32,267 nucleotides of DNA from an uncultured Pelagibacteraceae bacterium (GCA_902618485.1 CACNAR010000003.1:1-32267); one strand, 5' to 3'. Shown: positions 19,293 through 29,981, counted from the stretch's first letter. Numbers and translations are program-made. The notes: generated by a model from the letters alone, not told the origin.

Positions 19293-19664
19293 ATGCCGAC
19301 AATAAACCAATTGTTAAGAAAAAAAAGAATTAAGCCTTTGGCTAGGAACAAAGTTCCAGCTTTGCAAAAACAACCTTTAAAAAGAGGGGTTTGTGTTAAA
19401 GTATATACAACTACACCAAAAAAACCTAACTCAGCCCTAAGAAAAGTTGCTAGAGTAAGATTATCTAATGGATTTGAAGTTACTGCATACATTCCTGGTG
19501 AAGGTCACAATCTTCAAGAACACTCAGTAGTTTTAATAAGAGGTGGTAGGGTAAAAGATTTACCAGGTGTTAGGTACCATATTTTAAGAGGTAATTTAGA
19601 TACACAAGGGGTAGCCAATAGAAAGCAAAGACGATCCTTATATGGAACGAAAAAAGGTAAATAA
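19293..19664 (+). CDS. rpsL: 30S ribosomal protein S12
   Basis: Decoding-centre protein that monitors codon-anticodon geometry. Seen: 123 residues, with [19 protein letters not shown] (lysines at the streptomycin-contact site in the common form) and [18 protein letters not shown]-terminal and C-terminal basic tails are complete. First gene of the str group, two bases before rpsG. Confidence 0.98.
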   Translation: MPTINQLLRKKRIKPLARNKVPALQKQPLKRGVCVKVYTTTPKKPNSALRKVARVRLSNGFEVTAYIPGEGHNLQEHSVVLIRGGRVKDLPGVRYHILRGNLDTQGVANRKQRRSLYGTKKGK

Positions 19665-19666
19665 TA

Positions 19667-20137
19667 ATGTCTAGAAAAAAAACTCAGCCAAAAAAAAACA
19701 TTACACCAGATCCAAAATTTAATTCTACGATAATTCCAAAATTAATTAATAATATTATGTTCGATGGAAAAAGAGGTATTGCAGCAAAAATAGTTTATGA
19801 TGCAATCGAAAAGATCAAAACTAAATCAAAAGACGAACCAATAAATATATTTAATGAGGCGATTAATAATATTAAACCAACTGTTGAAGTTAGGTCAAGA
19901 AGAGTAGGTGGGGCCACTTATCAAGTACCGGTAGAAGTAAAAAGTAAAAGAGCACAAGCTTTAGCTATAAGATGGTTAGTAGAGTCTGCAAGAAAAAGAA
20001 AAGACAAACATATGTCCGATAAGATTTTTAATGAACTTTATGATGCGTATGAAAAAAAAGGTGCAGCAGTCAAAAAAAGAGAGGATGTTCATAAAATGGC
20101 TGAGTCAAATAAAGCTTTTGCACATTTTAGGTGGTAA
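19667..20137 (+). CDS. rpsG: 30S ribosomal protein S7
   Basis: Primary binder that nucleates the 30S head; represses the str operon in E. coli. Seen: 156 residues, full length, with [37 protein letters not shown] and the closing [11 protein letters not shown]. It is separated from rpsL by two bases and from fusA by five, a tighter spacing than the regulatory rpsL-rpsG gap of E. coli. Confidence 0.98.
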   Translation: MSRKKTQPKKNITPDPKFNSTIIPKLINNIMFDGKRGIAAKIVYDAIEKIKTKSKDEPINIFNEAINNIKPTVEVRSRRVGGATYQVPVEVKSKRAQALAIRWLVESARKRKDKHMSDKIFNELYDAYEKKGAAVKKREDVHKMAESNKAFAHFRW

Positions 20138-20142
20138 ATAAT

Positions 20143-22221
20143 ATGGCAAGAACTCATACACTAAATAAATATAGAAATATTGGTATCATGGCACATATTG
20201 ATGCTGGTAAAACAACCACGACTGAAAGGATTTTATATTACACGGGAAAAAGTCATAAAATTGGTGAAGTACATGATGGTGCTGCAACAATGGATTGGAT
20301 GGAGCAAGAGCAAGAAAGAGGTATCACAATTACTTCAGCAGCTACAACCTGTTTTTGGCAAGATCATAGAATAAATATTATCGATACTCCGGGTCATGTC
20401 GATTTTACAATTGAAGTTGAAAGGTCATTAAAAGTTTTAGATGGTGCGGTAGCTGTTTTTGATGGTGTTGCTGGTGTAGAACCACAATCTGAGACTGTCT
20501 GGAGACAAGCCGATAAATATAGGGTTCCAAGAATTTGCTTTGTAAATAAATTAGATAGAACAGGAGCAGATTTTTTTAGATGTGTGGAGATGATAAAAGA
20601 CAGATTGGGTGCAAAACCATTAGTTTTACAAGTTCCAGTTGGAATTGAGTCTTCACTAAGTGGTGTTATCGATTTAGTTAAAATGAAAGCACAGATTTGG
20701 AAAAATGAGGCTTTAGGAGCTGAATGGGAGTACAAAGATATACCTGATGATTTAAAAGAAATCTCAAATAAGTATAGAACAGAATTAGTTGAGTTAGCTG
20801 TAGAACAAGATGAAAAGTTAATGGAAAGTTATTTAAATGGTGATGAAATTAAAGAGGAAGATTTAATAAAATGTATTAGAAAAGGAACATTAAGTTTTGA
20901 TTTTGTGCCTGTTTTAACTGGTTCAGCTTTTAAAAATAAAGGTGTTCAACCATTATTAGATGCTGTTGTAAATTACCTCCCAAGTCCTGAGGATATTAGC
21001 TCAATAAAAGGAACAAAAGTAGGATCTGATGAAGAGGTTGAAATGAAATTTGAAGATAATTCCCCATTTTCTGCTCTAGCTTTTAAAGTAGCGAATGATC
21101 CTTTTGTTGGTTCATTAACGTTTATTAGAATTTATTCAGGGACAATAAAATCTGGAACATCGATCTATAACTCTTCAACAGATAAAGAAGAAAGGGTCGG
21201 TAGAATGCTATTAATGCACGCTAATTCAAGAGAGGATATAAAGGAGGCTAATGCAGGAGATATTGTATCTCTAGCTGGATTGAAGAATACTATGACTGGT
21301 CATACTTTATGTAATAAAGATAAACCGGTTTTATTGGAACCAATGGAATTTCCTGATCCTGTCATTGAAATAGCTGTTGAGCCAAAAACAAAAGGTGACC
21401 AAGAGAAAATGGGTGAGGCCTTGGCTCGTTTAGCTAAAGAAGATCCATCATTTAGAGTTTCATCAGATGAAGAGTCTGGTCAAACTATTATTAAAGGGAT
21501 GGGTGAACTTCATTTAGATATTATTGTTGATAGAATGAAAAGAGAATTTAAGGTTGAGGCAAATGTTGGTGCACCTCAAGTCGCTTATAGAGAAACAATA
21601 GAGAAATCTGCAGAATTTGAGTACATACACAAAAAACAAAGTGGTGGAGCTGGCCAGTTCGCAAAAGTTAAGCTTTTCATAGAACCCCAAGAACCAGGTA
21701 AAGGAAGATTGGTTGAAAGTGCAATTAAAGGAGGTGCAATACCAAAAGAATTTATCCCTGGTGTTGAAAAAGGTATTGAAACAGTCTCAGATAGTGGAAT
21801 TTTAGCAGGTTTTCCTATGATTGATTATAAAGTTACAATTGTTGATGGCTTACATCATGACGTGGACTCAAGCGTTTTAGCTTTTGAATTAGCTAGCAGG
21901 GCTTGCTTTAAAGAAGCGTGTACTCAAGGTGGACTAAAACTTTTAGAACCAATTATGAGAGTTGAAGTTGTAACTCCAGAAGATTATATGGGTGATGTTA
22001 TTGGTGATCTTAACAGTAGAAGAGGGCAAATTAATACTCAAGAGCAAAGAGGAAACGCAACTGTTATAACAGCAATGGTTCCTCTTGCAAATATGTTTGG
22101 TTATATTAACAGTTTAAGATCAATGTCTCAAGGAAGAGCTCAATATTCCATGTTTTTTGATCATTATTCAAAAGTTCCACAGAACGTTCAAGATGAAGTA
22201 ACAAAAAAGGTTGCAGGTTAA
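20143..22221 (+). CDS. fusA: Translation elongation factor G
   Basis: GTPase that drives mRNA-tRNA translocation and helps ribosome recycling. Seen: 692 residues, P-loop AHIDAGKT (17-24), switch [19 protein letters not shown] (from residue 81), NKLDR, and the domain IV/V blocks including [17 protein letters not shown] chose ATG 20143 (MARTHTLN). An in-frame GTG at 20131 lies inside the end of rpsG and adds only four residues. It is followed after one base by rpsJ; no tuf intervenes. Confidence 0.98.
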   Translation: MARTHTLNKYRNIGIMAHIDAGKTTTTERILYYTGKSHKIGEVHDGAATMDWMEQEQERGITITSAATTCFWQDHRINIIDTPGHVDFTIEVERSLKVLDGAVAVFDGVAGVEPQSETVWRQADKYRVPRICFVNKLDRTGADFFRCVEMIKDRLGAKPLVLQVPVGIESSLSGVIDLVKMKAQIWKNEALGAEWEYKDIPDDLKEISNKYRTELVELAVEQDEKLMESYLNGDEIKEEDLIKCIRKGTLSFDFVPVLTGSAFKNKGVQPLLDAVVNYLPSPEDISSIKGTKVGSDEEVEMKFEDNSPFSALAFKVANDPFVGSLTFIRIYSGTIKSGTSIYNSSTDKEERVGRMLLMHANSREDIKEANAGDIVSLAGLKNTMTGHTLCNKDKPVLLEPMEFPDPVIEIAVEPKTKGDQEKMGEALARLAKEDPSFRVSSDEESGQTIIKGMGELHLDIIVDRMKREFKVEANVGAPQVAYRETIEKSAEFEYIHKKQSGGAGQFAKVKLFIEPQEPGKGRLVESAIKGGAIPKEFIPGVEKGIETVSDSGILAGFPMIDYKVTIVDGLHHDVDSSVLAFELASRACFKEACTQGGLKLLEPIMRVEVVTPEDYMGDVIGDLNSRRGQINTQEQRGNATVITAMVPLANMFGYINSLRSMSQGRAQYSMFFDHYSKVPQNVQDEVTKKVAG

Positions 22222-22222
22222 A

Positions 22223-22531
22223 ATGGAAAAGCAAAATATAAGGATAAAACTAAGGGCTTACGATAATAAAATTCTCGACGCTTCTACTGAGGAAATTGTA
22301 AACACAGTTAAAAGAACAGGAGCAACTATTAAAGGTCCAATCCCGTTACCAACAAGAATAGAGAGATATACAGTATTAAGATCCCCACATATTGACAAGA
22401 AAAGTAGAGAACAATTTGAGTCAAGAACTCACAAAAGATTGATTGATATTATTGAACCAACACCTCAAACTGTTGAAGCTTTAATGAAACTTGATTTGGC
22501 TTCGGGTGTAGACGTGGAAATAAAGATTTAG
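22223..22531 (+). CDS. rpsJ: 30S ribosomal protein S10
   Basis: 30S head protein, also NusE in antitermination complexes. Seen: 102 residues, with [14 protein letters not shown] near the start and [20 protein letters not shown] in the middle. The start is ATG 22223. An upstream in-frame TTG at 22211 lies in fusA and would give an atypical extension. With one base between fusA and this gene, the long L4-binding S10 leader of E. coli cannot be present. Confidence 0.97.
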   Translation: MEKQNIRIKLRAYDNKILDASTEEIVNTVKRTGATIKGPIPLPTRIERYTVLRSPHIDKKSREQFESRTHKRLIDIIEPTPQTVEALMKLDLASGVDVEIKI

Positions 22532-22533
22532 AT

Positions 22534-23244
22534 ATGAGTGAAATCGCATTAATTGGAAAAAAAATAGGAATGACTAGAGAGTTTTATAAAACAGGTCAGT
22601 TAGTGCCAGTAACCGTTTTAAAAATGGAAAAGGCTCGTGTTATTCAAATAATTGGTCAAGAAAAAAGAGGCTATAGCGCTGTTCAACTTGGTTATGGAAA
22701 GATTAAAAATTCGAAACTTAGTAAGGCTATGAAAGGATATTTTGCAAAAAAAAATACTGAAGCTAAAAAAAAACTCAAAGAATTTAAAGTTCTAGATGTA
22801 AACAAATATAAAGAGGGAAATGAATTTGGTTTAGAAATCTTTAAAGATGTAAAGTATGTAGACACTAGATCAAAAACAATTGGTAAGGGTTTCGCGGGAG
22901 CAATGAAAAGACATAATTTTGGGGGTTTAAGAGCAACTCATGGAGTCTCAATATCACATAGATCTCATGGTTCAACAGGTCAAAGACAAGATCCTGGTAA
23001 GGTTTTTAAAGGAAAAAAGATGGCAGGACACATGGGAGATAAACTTAGAACAATGCAAAATATAGAGATTATTAAAACAGATATTGAAAATGAGTTATTA
23101 TATCTAAAAGGATCTATACCTGGTTCAAAAAACTCTGAAGTTTTAGTTAAAAAATCAGTCAAAAATATTTACAAAAAGACTATAGAAGAAAAAATACTAG
23201 CATCAGAAAAAGCTAAAAAAACTCCTGAGAAAAAGAAAAAATAA
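22534..23244 (+). CDS. rplC: 50S ribosomal protein L3
   Basis: Early-assembly protein reaching the peptidyl-transferase region. Seen: 236 residues. The N-terminal block is IGKKIGMTREF. The central loop HGVSISHRSHGSTGQRQDPG contains the Gln (GQRQ) that is N5-methylated by PrmB in other bacteria, and GKKMAGHMGDKLRT follows. The C-terminal Lys-rich tail (about 25 residues) makes it longer than the E. coli protein. It overlaps rplD by one base. Confidence 0.97.
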   Translation: MSEIALIGKKIGMTREFYKTGQLVPVTVLKMEKARVIQIIGQEKRGYSAVQLGYGKIKNSKLSKAMKGYFAKKNTEAKKKLKEFKVLDVNKYKEGNEFGLEIFKDVKYVDTRSKTIGKGFAGAMKRHNFGGLRATHGVSISHRSHGSTGQRQDPGKVFKGKKMAGHMGDKLRTMQNIEIIKTDIENELLYLKGSIPGSKNSEVLVKKSVKNIYKKTIEEKILASEKAKKTPEKKKK

Positions 23245-23867
23245 TGAAAATTGAAAAAATTAATATAAATGGAAAAAATGAGTCTATTGAAGTTTTAGAT
23301 AAAATTTTTTCAGTAAAAATAAATAAGCGACTAGTCAATAATGTTTTATATAAAACTAACGCAAATTATAAAGGCCGTCATGCTAAGACAAAACAACAAA
23401 ATGAAATCTCTGGCCCCACTTCAAAAATATATGCTCAGAAAGGAACGGGAAATGCTAGACATGCTAGCCGAAAAGCCCCAATATTTGTAGGTGGTGGTGT
23501 TGCTCACGGACCGAAAGGGGAACTTGCATATAAAAAACGAAAATTAAATAAAAATGAAAAAAAACAAAGTATTGCTTCTTTGATGAGTGAAAAAATTAAA
23601 CACAAAAATTTAATTGTATTAAATGATTTTAGTTCAGAGATTAAAAAAACAAAAGAGATGTATAATATTATAAAAAAACTTGAAATTTCAAACTCGTTAA
23701 TAATTTTAGATAAATCTTCAAAGAAAAAGATAGAGAAATCGATTAGAAATATTCCAAACATCAAAGTAACCGATGTTAATCATTTTAGTGCTTTTGATGT
23801 TGTTAAATATAAGAAAACTGTTTTTACAGAGAGTTCTGTCAAAGAACTAGAAAAGAGATATGTATAA
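23244..23867 (+). CDS. rplD: 50S ribosomal protein L4
   Basis: Lines the exit-tunnel constriction. Seen: 207 residues, with the extended tunnel loop around GRHAKTKQQNEISG and KGTGNARHASRKAPIFVGGG. The rest is Lys/Ile/Asn-rich, in line with genome composition. TAATG overlaps lie at both ends. In E. coli L4 regulates the S10 operon through a leader; that leader is absent here. Confidence 0.96.
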   Translation: MKIEKININGKNESIEVLDKIFSVKINKRLVNNVLYKTNANYKGRHAKTKQQNEISGPTSKIYAQKGTGNARHASRKAPIFVGGGVAHGPKGELAYKKRKLNKNEKKQSIASLMSEKIKHKNLIVLNDFSSEIKKTKEMYNIIKKLEISNSLIILDKSSKKKIEKSIRNIPNIKVTDVNHFSAFDVVKYKKTVFTESSVKELEKRYV

Positions 23868-24160
23868 TGAATAAAATTCACCTATTTGATAAAATTATAT
23901 CACCAATCGTAACAGAAAAATCTACGAAATTATCTGAACATAATAAAATAGTTTTTAAAGTTCCGACTGGCGCTAATAAAAAAAATTTAAAAAAAAATAT
24001 TGAGAAAATTTTCAAAGTAAATGTTGTGAAAGTAAATATTATAAACAAACAAAACAGAGCTAAAATGACAAGGGGAAGAAAAATTAAGATTTCTGGATTT
24101 AAAAAAGCAATAATAACACTTAAAAAAGGTCAAAGCATAGATCTTACAGCAGGTATTTAA
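23867..24160 (+). CDS. rplW: 50S ribosomal protein L23
   Basis: Exit-port protein and docking site for signal recognition particle and trigger factor. Seen: 97 residues beginning around ISPIVTEKSTKLSEHNKIVF, then VNVVKVNIINKQ and a basic loop, matching the short bacterial form. It starts in the rplD stop codon and ends two bases before rplB. Confidence 0.95.
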   Translation: MNKIHLFDKIISPIVTEKSTKLSEHNKIVFKVPTGANKKNLKKNIEKIFKVNVVKVNIINKQNRAKMTRGRKIKISGFKKAIITLKKGQSIDLTAGI

Positions 24161-24162
24161 AC

Positions 24163-25002
24163 ATGGGACTAAAAACTTTTAAACCATATACAAAATCTAC
24201 GAGAGGAACAATTTTGGTCGATAGAACTGGGCTATGGAAAGGCAAACCCTTCAAGGCTCTTGTTTCTCCTAAAAATTCAATGAAAGGAAGAAATAATAAC
24301 GGTCATATAACGTCATCCAATAGAGCTGGGGGTCATAAAAAAATGTATAGACATATCGACTTTTATAGAAAGAAATTTGATATGCCTGGAACTGTAGAAA
24401 GAATAGAATATGATCCAAACAGATCCTGTTACATCATGCTAATAAAATTTGTTGATGGTAATCATTCATATTATTTAGCGCCCCAAAAGATTAAAGTTGG
24501 AGATAAAATAGAAAATGGCTCAAAAAAAGAGATTAAAATAGGAAATTGTATGCCTCTTCAAGATATTCCCGTTGGAGTAAATATTCATAATGTTGAAATT
24601 CAGCCTGGGGCAGGTGGTAAATTGGCTAGATCAGCTGGCACATCAGTAGTAATCAGTGGTGTAGATGGAAATTACAGTTTAGTAAAGTTAACTTCAGGTG
24701 AAGTTAGAAAAATTGACTCTAGATCGTTAGCTACAATTGGTGTTTTGAGCAATCCTGATCAAAAAAATATCAAGATTGGAAAAGCAGGAAGATCGAGATG
24801 GTTAGGTAGAAGACCTCATACCAGAGGAGTGGTAAAAAATCCGGTAGACCACCCTCATGGAGGTGGAGAAGGTAAATCAGCAGGAGGAAGACATCCAGTT
24901 TCACCTACGGGTCAATCAGCTAAAGGTTTAAAAACTAGAGATAACAAAAGGACGGATAAATTTATTGTGAAGAGAAGAAACAAAAGAAAGGACACTAAGT
25001 AA
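24163..25002 (+). CDS. rplB: 50S ribosomal protein L2
   Basis: Needed for subunit joining and peptidyl-transferase assembly. Seen: 279 residues, with [18 protein letters not shown], the SH3-like core ([16 protein letters not shown]), and the C-terminal [20 protein letters not shown] loop that holds the conserved histidine near the catalytic centre. The stop overlaps the rpsS start by one base. Confidence 0.98.
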   Translation: MGLKTFKPYTKSTRGTILVDRTGLWKGKPFKALVSPKNSMKGRNNNGHITSSNRAGGHKKMYRHIDFYRKKFDMPGTVERIEYDPNRSCYIMLIKFVDGNHSYYLAPQKIKVGDKIENGSKKEIKIGNCMPLQDIPVGVNIHNVEIQPGAGGKLARSAGTSVVISGVDGNYSLVKLTSGEVRKIDSRSLATIGVLSNPDQKNIKIGKAGRSRWLGRRPHTRGVVKNPVDHPHGGGEGKSAGGRHPVSPTGQSAKGLKTRDNKRTDKFIVKRRNKRKDTK

Positions 25003-25301
25003 TGGCTAGAGCAGTATGGAAAGGACCTTTCGTAGAGGAAAGTTTAATGAAAAAAGTTGAGAAGTATAAGGTTGATCCAAAGAAAATTCCTATCAAAACT
25101 TGGTCAAGAAAATCTACTATAATTCCTGATTTTGTTGGTGTTAGTTTTTTGATTTATAATGGCAAAAAATTTATACCAATTACAATTTCTGAGGATATGG
25201 TCGGTCACAAATTAGGTGAATTTGCACCAACGAGAACCTTTTTTGGTCACACACCAGCTGATAAAAAAGCGAAGCCAGCGGAAGCGGAGGCAAAAAAATA
25301 G
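25002..25301 (+). CDS. rpsS: 30S ribosomal protein S19
   Basis: 30S head protein beside the A-site finger bridge. Seen: 99 residues, with [17 protein letters not shown] at the start, [12 protein letters not shown], and [18 protein letters not shown]. An Ala/Glu/Lys tail slightly extends the family's usual 92 residues. It starts in the rplB stop; rplV follows after seven bases. Confidence 0.97.
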   Translation: MARAVWKGPFVEESLMKKVEKYKVDPKKIPIKTWSRKSTIIPDFVGVSFLIYNGKKFIPITISEDMVGHKLGEFAPTRTFFGHTPADKKAKPAEAEAKK

Positions 25302-25308
25302 AAAATTT

Positions 25309-25707
25309 ATGAGTAAAAAAAAGAAAATAAATAAAGATAAGAATAAAATCGTTAAATCTATTAATAACAATATTAGATCTAGTGTGAGAAAACTTAACCC
25401 GATTTTAAGGGGTATAGTTGGAAAAAAAGTCGATGTAGCTATTCGAGATCTGCAATTTTCTGAAAAAAGAATTACAAAAGACATAAGAAAAACAATTAAT
25501 TCAGCTGTGGCAAATGCAGAAAATAATTTTCAATACGATATAGATAAACTAGTAGTTAAAGAAGCTTACTGTGGAAAAAAAATTATAATGAAACGATTTA
25601 GACCTAGAGCAAAGGGGAGAGCTGCACCAATCTTAAAACCTTATTCGAGTGTAACTATAATTTTACAAGAAACTAAAAAAATGGAGAGTCATGGGTCAAA
25701 AAGTTAA
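25309..25707 (+). CDS. rplV: 50S ribosomal protein L22
   Basis: Lines the exit tunnel opposite L4. Seen: 132 residues. A Lys/Asn-rich N-terminal extension (about 20 residues) precedes the core ([20 protein letters not shown]), and the tunnel hairpin reads [13 protein letters not shown]. The start is ATG 25309. The frame stays open back to 25216, but that part lies inside rpsS in another frame. Its last 17 bases overlap rpsC, the longest coding overlap in the run. Confidence 0.95.
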   Translation: MSKKKKINKDKNKIVKSINNNIRSSVRKLNPILRGIVGKKVDVAIRDLQFSEKRITKDIRKTINSAVANAENNFQYDIDKLVVKEAYCGKKIIMKRFRPRAKGRAAPILKPYSSVTIILQETKKMESHGSKS

Positions 25708-26368
25708 TCCTGTTGGTTTTAGATTAGGTGTTAACAGAGGATGGGATTCTGTTTGGTACGCTAAGAAAAAAGATTTTGGGAATTATTTAATTGAAGATTA
25801 CAAAATAAGAGAATACATAAAAAAAAATGTAATTAACTCGGGTGTTTCTAAAGTGATGATAGAAAGAACTGCCAATAAATGTTACGTGACTATTTATACA
25901 TCTAGACCGGGCTTTGTAATTGGTAAAAAAGGAAGTGATATAGATAAAATTAAGAATAATTTGTCAAAACTAACTACTAATGAAGTCAATTTAAATATTA
26001 AAGAAGTTAAAAAACCTGAGACTAATTCTTATCTAGTAGCAGAAAATATCGCTCAACAATTAGTTAAAAGGATTTCTTATAGAAGAGCAATGAAGAGAGC
26101 AATGCAGTCTTGCCTAAGATTGGGTGCTAAAGGTATCAAAGTTTCAGTGAGTGGTAGATTAGGTGGAAATGAGATTGCAAGAACAGAATGGTTAAGAGAC
26201 GGTAGTATTCCGTCACATACTTTGAGAGCAGACATTGATTATGCTGAGGCTGAGGCACTTACAACATATGGAATTATTGGAATTAAAGTATGGATCTATA
26301 AGGGTGAAGTGTTTGCAAAAGAATTTAGCCAGGAAACAAATAAAGTTAAAGAAAAAGAAGGAAAATAA
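25691..26368 (+). CDS. rpsC: 30S ribosomal protein S3
   Basis: Guards the mRNA entry tunnel and has helicase activity with S4. Seen: 225 residues beginning [13 protein letters not shown], a KH domain with the loop VIGKKGSDI, and the C-terminal domain ([20 protein letters not shown], then [14 protein letters not shown]). The start is inside rplV; rplP follows directly after the stop. Confidence 0.97.
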   Translation: MGQKVNPVGFRLGVNRGWDSVWYAKKKDFGNYLIEDYKIREYIKKNVINSGVSKVMIERTANKCYVTIYTSRPGFVIGKKGSDIDKIKNNLSKLTTNEVNLNIKEVKKPETNSYLVAENIAQQLVKRISYRRAMKRAMQSCLRLGAKGIKVSVSGRLGGNEIARTEWLRDGSIPSHTLRADIDYAEAEALTTYGIIGIKVWIYKGEVFAKEFSQETNKVKEKEGK

Positions 26369-26779
26369 ATGTTACAACCAGTAAGAACAAAATGGAGAAA
26401 AGCGCACAAAGGAAGAATACACGGGAGTGCGTCTAGAGCCAATTTTATAAATTATGGGGCGTACGCATTAAAAGCTTTATCACCTGATAGGGTGACAGGA
26501 AAACAAATTGAGGCGGCTAGAGTAGCGCTAACAAGGCATATGAAAAGACAGGGTCGAGTATGGACAAGAATTTTTCCTAATATTCCAGTATCAAAAAAAC
26601 CTATTGAGGTCAGGATGGGTAAGGGAAAAGGATCTCCCGAGTTTTATGCATGTAGAGTGAAGCCAGGAAGAATTTTATTCGAGGTAGATGGCGTCTCTGA
26701 ACAGATAGCAAAAGAAGCGCTATATAAAGCCTCAGCAAAGTTGCCTATAAAAACAAAAACAATAAAAAGATTTGCATAA
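26369..26779 (+). CDS. rplP: 50S ribosomal protein L16
   Basis: Contacts the elbow of A-site tRNA. Seen: 136 residues with [14 protein letters not shown], the [20 protein letters not shown] block (the Arg-containing region near the site hydroxylated by YcfD in E. coli) and [20 protein letters not shown]. The ATG is adjacent to the rpsC stop. Confidence 0.97.
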   Translation: MLQPVRTKWRKAHKGRIHGSASRANFINYGAYALKALSPDRVTGKQIEAARVALTRHMKRQGRVWTRIFPNIPVSKKPIEVRMGKGKGSPEFYACRVKPGRILFEVDGVSEQIAKEALYKASAKLPIKTKTIKRFA

Positions 26780-26780
26780 T

Positions 26781-26972
26781 ATGAAGAAACAAGAAATTAA
26801 AAAACTTACAAAAGATCAAATATTTAAGAATATTGATAAATTAAAAAAAGATTTATTTAACTTGAGATTTCAAAAGATGAATTCTCAAGTAACAAATCCT
26901 GCTAAAATTAATGAAACAAAAAAGACAATTGCAAGATTAAAAACAGTATTAAAAGGAAAATTAAATGCCTAA
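26781..26972 (+). CDS. rpmC: 50S ribosomal protein L29
   Basis: Small two-helix protein near the tunnel exit. Seen: 63 residues, coiled helices, with [20 protein letters not shown], the family signature. The start is ATG 26781, one base after rplP; a TTG at 26772 would overlap rplP. The last eight bases overlap rpsQ. Confidence 0.93.
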   Translation: MKKQEIKKLTKDQIFKNIDKLKKDLFNLRFQKMNSQVTNPAKINETKKTIARLKTVLKGKLNA

Positions 26973-27201
26973 AAAAATTTTAAAAGGAATTGTTGTAAGT
27001 GACAAACCAAATAAGACTATAACTGTTTTGGTAGAAAGAAAATATTCGCATCCAGTGCTTAAAAAAGTTATTAAAGTGCAAAAGAAATACAATGCTCATG
27101 ACGAAAATAATAAATATAAAAATGGGGATAAAGTATCAATAATTGAGAGTAAACCATTCTCTAAAAACAAAAAATTTCAAGTAATGGAGAATTTAAAATA
27201 A
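26965..27201 (+). CDS. rpsQ: 30S ribosomal protein S17
   Basis: Primary 16S-binding protein of the 30S body. Seen: 78 residues, OB-fold, with [20 protein letters not shown] and the [20 protein letters not shown] region, ending soon after [12 protein letters not shown]. It overlaps rpmC by eight bases and rplN by one. Confidence 0.95.
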   Translation: MPKKILKGIVVSDKPNKTITVLVERKYSHPVLKKVIKVQKKYNAHDENNKYKNGDKVSIIESKPFSKNKKFQVMENLK

Positions 27202-27569
27202 TGATACAAGTTCAAACTGAATTACTCGTAGCAGATAACACTGGAGCTAAAAAAATTGAGTGTATAAAAGTTTTAGGTGGGTCAAAAAGAAGATATGCTA
27301 GCATCGGTGACACAATTGTAATAGCGGTAAAAGAGGCGATACCAAAAGGTAAAGTAAAAAAAGGGTCAGTTCATAAAGCTGTCGTAGTAAGGGTTAAAAA
27401 AGGAATACACAGAGATGATGGCTCAAAAGTTAAATTTGATAATAATGCTGCAGTATTGGTTGATGATAAGGGTGAACCAGTCGGGACAAGAATTTTTGGA
27501 CCGGTAACTAGAGAGTTAAGAAATAGAGGGCAAATGAAAATAATTTCATTAGCTCCAGAGGTTTTATAA
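27201..27569 (+). CDS. rplN: 50S ribosomal protein L14
   Basis: Forms an intersubunit bridge and is the binding site of silencing factor RsfS. Seen: 122 residues, beginning [20 protein letters not shown], with [19 protein letters not shown] and the closing FGPVTRELR block. TAATG overlaps lie on both sides. First gene of the spc group. Confidence 0.98.
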   Translation: MIQVQTELLVADNTGAKKIECIKVLGGSKRRYASIGDTIVIAVKEAIPKGKVKKGSVHKAVVVRVKKGIHRDDGSKVKFDNNAAVLVDDKGEPVGTRIFGPVTRELRNRGQMKIISLAPEVL

Positions 27570-27817
27570 TGATTAAAAAAGGTCTTAAAGTTAAAGTTTT
27601 GTCAGGTAGAGATAGAAATAAAGAGGGTGAAGTAATTGAAATAGATAGATCAAACAATAGAGCAAAGATTAAAGATATCAACATGGTTAAAAAACACGTC
27701 AAAACAACAAAAGAAAAAAAAGGTGGAATTTTTTCAAAAGAGAGTTTTATCCATATTTCAAATCTAAGTTTGATTGATGAAAAAATTAAAAATAAAAAGA
27801 AAGAATCTAAAAAATAA
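27569..27817 (+). CDS. rplX: 50S ribosomal protein L24
   Basis: Assembly-initiator protein. Seen: 82 residues, a KOW motif ([18 protein letters not shown]) followed by [17 protein letters not shown] and HISNLSL. It is shorter than the roughly 100-residue E. coli protein, with the C-terminal part reduced to a basic tail. TAATG overlaps lie on both sides. Confidence 0.94.
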   Translation: MIKKGLKVKVLSGRDRNKEGEVIEIDRSNNRAKIKDINMVKKHVKTTKEKKGGIFSKESFIHISNLSLIDEKIKNKKKESKK

Positions 27818-28371
27818 TGACACCCAGATTAAAAGAACTCTACTTTAATGAAATCCAACCATCACTCAAATCTCAATTTGGTTTTAAGAGTTTATATATG
27901 GGTCCTAAGATTAAAAAAATAGTTTTAAATATGGGGCTTGGTCTTGATGGTAATGATAATAAGATTTTAAAATCTTGTGAAGAGGATTTAGCGAAAATAA
28001 CTGGACAAAAACCAGTTATAACTAAATTTAAAAAATCAGTTGCGAATTTTAAAACAAGAAAAGGCTCAAACGCTGGCTTAAAGGTAACCCTTAGAAAGAA
28101 TAAAATGTATGAGTTTTTAGACAGATTAGTTAATATTGCTTTACCAAGAATAAAGGATTTCAGAGGTCTGTCATCTACTGGTTTTGATAAATTTGGAAAT
28201 TATACTTTTGGTATAAAAGAACATATAATTTTCCCAGAGGTTAGTTTTGACAGAGCGGATAAGGTCAGAGGATTAGATATCGTAATTGTAATCTCATCTA
28301 AAGACATAAAGCATAGTTTTGCTTTATTAGAGAAGTTTAATTTCCCATTTATTAAGAAAGGAGATAATTAA
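27817..28371 (+). CDS. rplE: 50S ribosomal protein L5
   Basis: Binds 5S rRNA and contacts P-site tRNA. Seen: 184 residues, with PKIKKIVLNMGLG, the P-site loop region (KSVANFKTRKGSNAGLKVTL), and FRGLSSTGFDKFGNYTFGI. It begins in the rplX stop. The end contains a strong Shine-Dalgarno (AAGGAG, 28358-28363) for rpsN. Confidence 0.97.
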   Translation: MTPRLKELYFNEIQPSLKSQFGFKSLYMGPKIKKIVLNMGLGLDGNDNKILKSCEEDLAKITGQKPVITKFKKSVANFKTRKGSNAGLKVTLRKNKMYEFLDRLVNIALPRIKDFRGLSSTGFDKFGNYTFGIKEHIIFPEVSFDRADKVRGLDIVIVISSKDIKHSFALLEKFNFPFIKKGDN

Positions 28372-28372
28372 G

Positions 28373-28678
28373 ATGGCTAAACTTAGTTCAGTTAATAAAA
28401 ATAATCGGAGGATAAAATTATCAGATAAATATTTTAAGAAAAGACAACAATTGAAAAAAATTATTATGAATAAAAAACTTTCATTAGAAGAAAGATTTAA
28501 AGCACAACAAAAATTGTCAAAATTACCACGAAATTCGGCAAAAATAAGAGTAATGAATAGATGTCAAATTACAGGAAGACCACATGGGGTTTATAGAAAA
28601 TTAAAGATATCTAGAATCGCATTAAGACAATTAGGATTACAAGGAAAAATACCAGGATTAGTTAAATCAAGTTGGTAG
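28373..28678 (+). CDS. rpsN: 30S ribosomal protein S14 (zinc-free form)
   Basis: 30S head protein. Seen: 101 residues, with QKLSKLPRNSAKIRVMNRC and GRPHGVYRKLKISRIALRQL. The paired CxxC zinc motifs of the short S14 are absent, so this is the long zinc-independent type usual in proteobacteria. A good Shine-Dalgarno (AAGGAG) lies 9 bases before the ATG. Confidence 0.97.
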   Translation: MAKLSSVNKNNRRIKLSDKYFKKRQQLKKIIMNKKLSLEERFKAQQKLSKLPRNSAKIRVMNRCQITGRPHGVYRKLKISRIALRQLGLQGKIPGLVKSSW

Positions 28679-28688
28679 AAAGGAATAT

Positions 28689-29084
28689 ATGAGCTTAAGT
28701 GACCCAATAGGAGATATGATAGCAAGAATTAAAAATGCTCAATCAAGAAACCATAAAAAAGTTGAGCTACCTTCATCAAATTTTAAAACAAAGATTGCCG
28801 GGATCTTAAAAAATGAGGGATTTATTAATGAGTTCAAGGTGAACTCTGAGAATAATAAACCTACACTTACCCTAGAATTAAAATATCACTCAGGAAATCC
28901 TGTTATAAGTGCTTTCGAAAGAGTATCCAAACCAGGTAGAAGAATTTTTTCAAGTGCAGAAAGTTTGCCAAAAATTAATAATGGCCTAGGAATTGCAATA
29001 GTTTCAACACCAAAAGGTGTAATGACAGATATTGATGCGAGAAAACAACGTGTTGGTGGCGAAATAATTTGTAAGGTATTTTAA
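28689..29084 (+). CDS. rpsH: 30S ribosomal protein S8
   Basis: Central-domain 16S binder; represses the spc operon in E. coli. Seen: 131 residues, starting LSDPIGDMIARIKNAQSRNH and ending with the signature VSTPKGVMTDIDARKQRVGG. AGGA (28681-28684) precedes the ATG. The stop overlaps rplF by one base. Confidence 0.97.
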   Translation: MSLSDPIGDMIARIKNAQSRNHKKVELPSSNFKTKIAGILKNEGFINEFKVNSENNKPTLTLELKYHSGNPVISAFERVSKPGRRIFSSAESLPKINNGLGIAIVSTPKGVMTDIDARKQRVGGEIICKVF

Positions 29085-29623
29085 TGTCTAAGATAGGTAA
29101 AATAAATATTTCGATACCAGATAAAGTAAAGGTGGCTTTAGCTGGAAGTATATTGAATATTGAGGGCCCACTAGGTAAGTCTGCTCTTAATATAGATTTA
29201 GATATTTTTTCTTTAGATATTAAGGATGGTAAAGAAATATCAATCAAACCAAAAAAAATAGATCAAAATACAAAAAGATTATGGGGCATGAATAGGAGCT
29301 TAATAAATAACGCTGTGATTGGATCAAGCAAAGGTTATGAAAAAGTTTTAGAATTAGTAGGAGTTGGTTATAGGGCAGCACTCAAAGGTAATCAATTAAA
29401 CTTACAACTTGGGTACAGCCATGATATTAATTTCAACATACCTGAAGGAATAAAAATAGCTGTTGAGAAACAAACAACTTTGAAAATAACAGGTGCGAAT
29501 AAACAGCAAGTAGGTTCAGTGGCTTCAAAACTCAAAACATTAAGAAAAATTGAGCCTTACAAAGGAAAAGGTGTCAGAGAAAAAGGTCAATATATTTTAA
29601 AAAAAGAGGGTAAAAAGAAATAA
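29084..29623 (+). CDS. rplF: 50S ribosomal protein L6
   Basis: Lies near the sarcin-ricin loop and stalk base. Seen: 179 residues, two related domains, with [17 protein letters not shown] at the start and the second-domain signature [18 protein letters not shown] near the end. One-base overlaps join it to rpsH and rplR. Confidence 0.97.
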   Translation: MSKIGKINISIPDKVKVALAGSILNIEGPLGKSALNIDLDIFSLDIKDGKEISIKPKKIDQNTKRLWGMNRSLINNAVIGSSKGYEKVLELVGVGYRAALKGNQLNLQLGYSHDINFNIPEGIKIAVEKQTTLKITGANKQQVGSVASKLKTLRKIEPYKGKGVREKGQYILKKEGKKK

Positions 29624-29979
29624 TGAAACTTACAACAAATAAGAGAAGAAAATTTAGAGTTGGTAAAAAATTGAAATCAGTAGCAAATAAAGATAGATTT
29701 AGGTTGAGTATATCAAGATCATCAAAAAATATCTCTGCGCAAATAATCGATGATGATAAAAATATAACGCTTTTATCAGCCTCATCTATTGAAAAAGATT
29801 TTAGGTCCGAAAAAAAAATTACTAAAACCGAACTATCTAAAATAGTTGCAGAAAAATTGGCTAAAAAAGCTCTAGAAAAAAAAATTTCTAAGATCTATTT
29901 TGATAGGAGTCTTTACAAATATCATGGAAGAGTAAAAATTTTTGCAGAGACTTTACGTAAAAATGGAATGGAGTTTTAA
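29623..29979 (+). CDS. rplR: 50S ribosomal protein L18
   Basis: Binds 5S rRNA in the central protuberance. Seen: 118 residues, basic N-terminus, [20 protein letters not shown], and the C-terminal block [19 protein letters not shown]. It starts in the rplF stop and ends two bases before rpsE. Confidence 0.96.
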   Translation: MKLTTNKRRKFRVGKKLKSVANKDRFRLSISRSSKNISAQIIDDDKNITLLSASSIEKDFRSEKKITKTELSKIVAEKLAKKALEKKISKIYFDRSLYKYHGRVKIFAETLRKNGMEF

Positions 29980-29981
29980 TA

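Noticed and set aside
25216..25308. N-terminal extension of rplV and the matching overlap with rpsS
   Set aside because: The extra residues are an out-of-frame reading of rpsS; the ATG at 25309 gives a normal L22.
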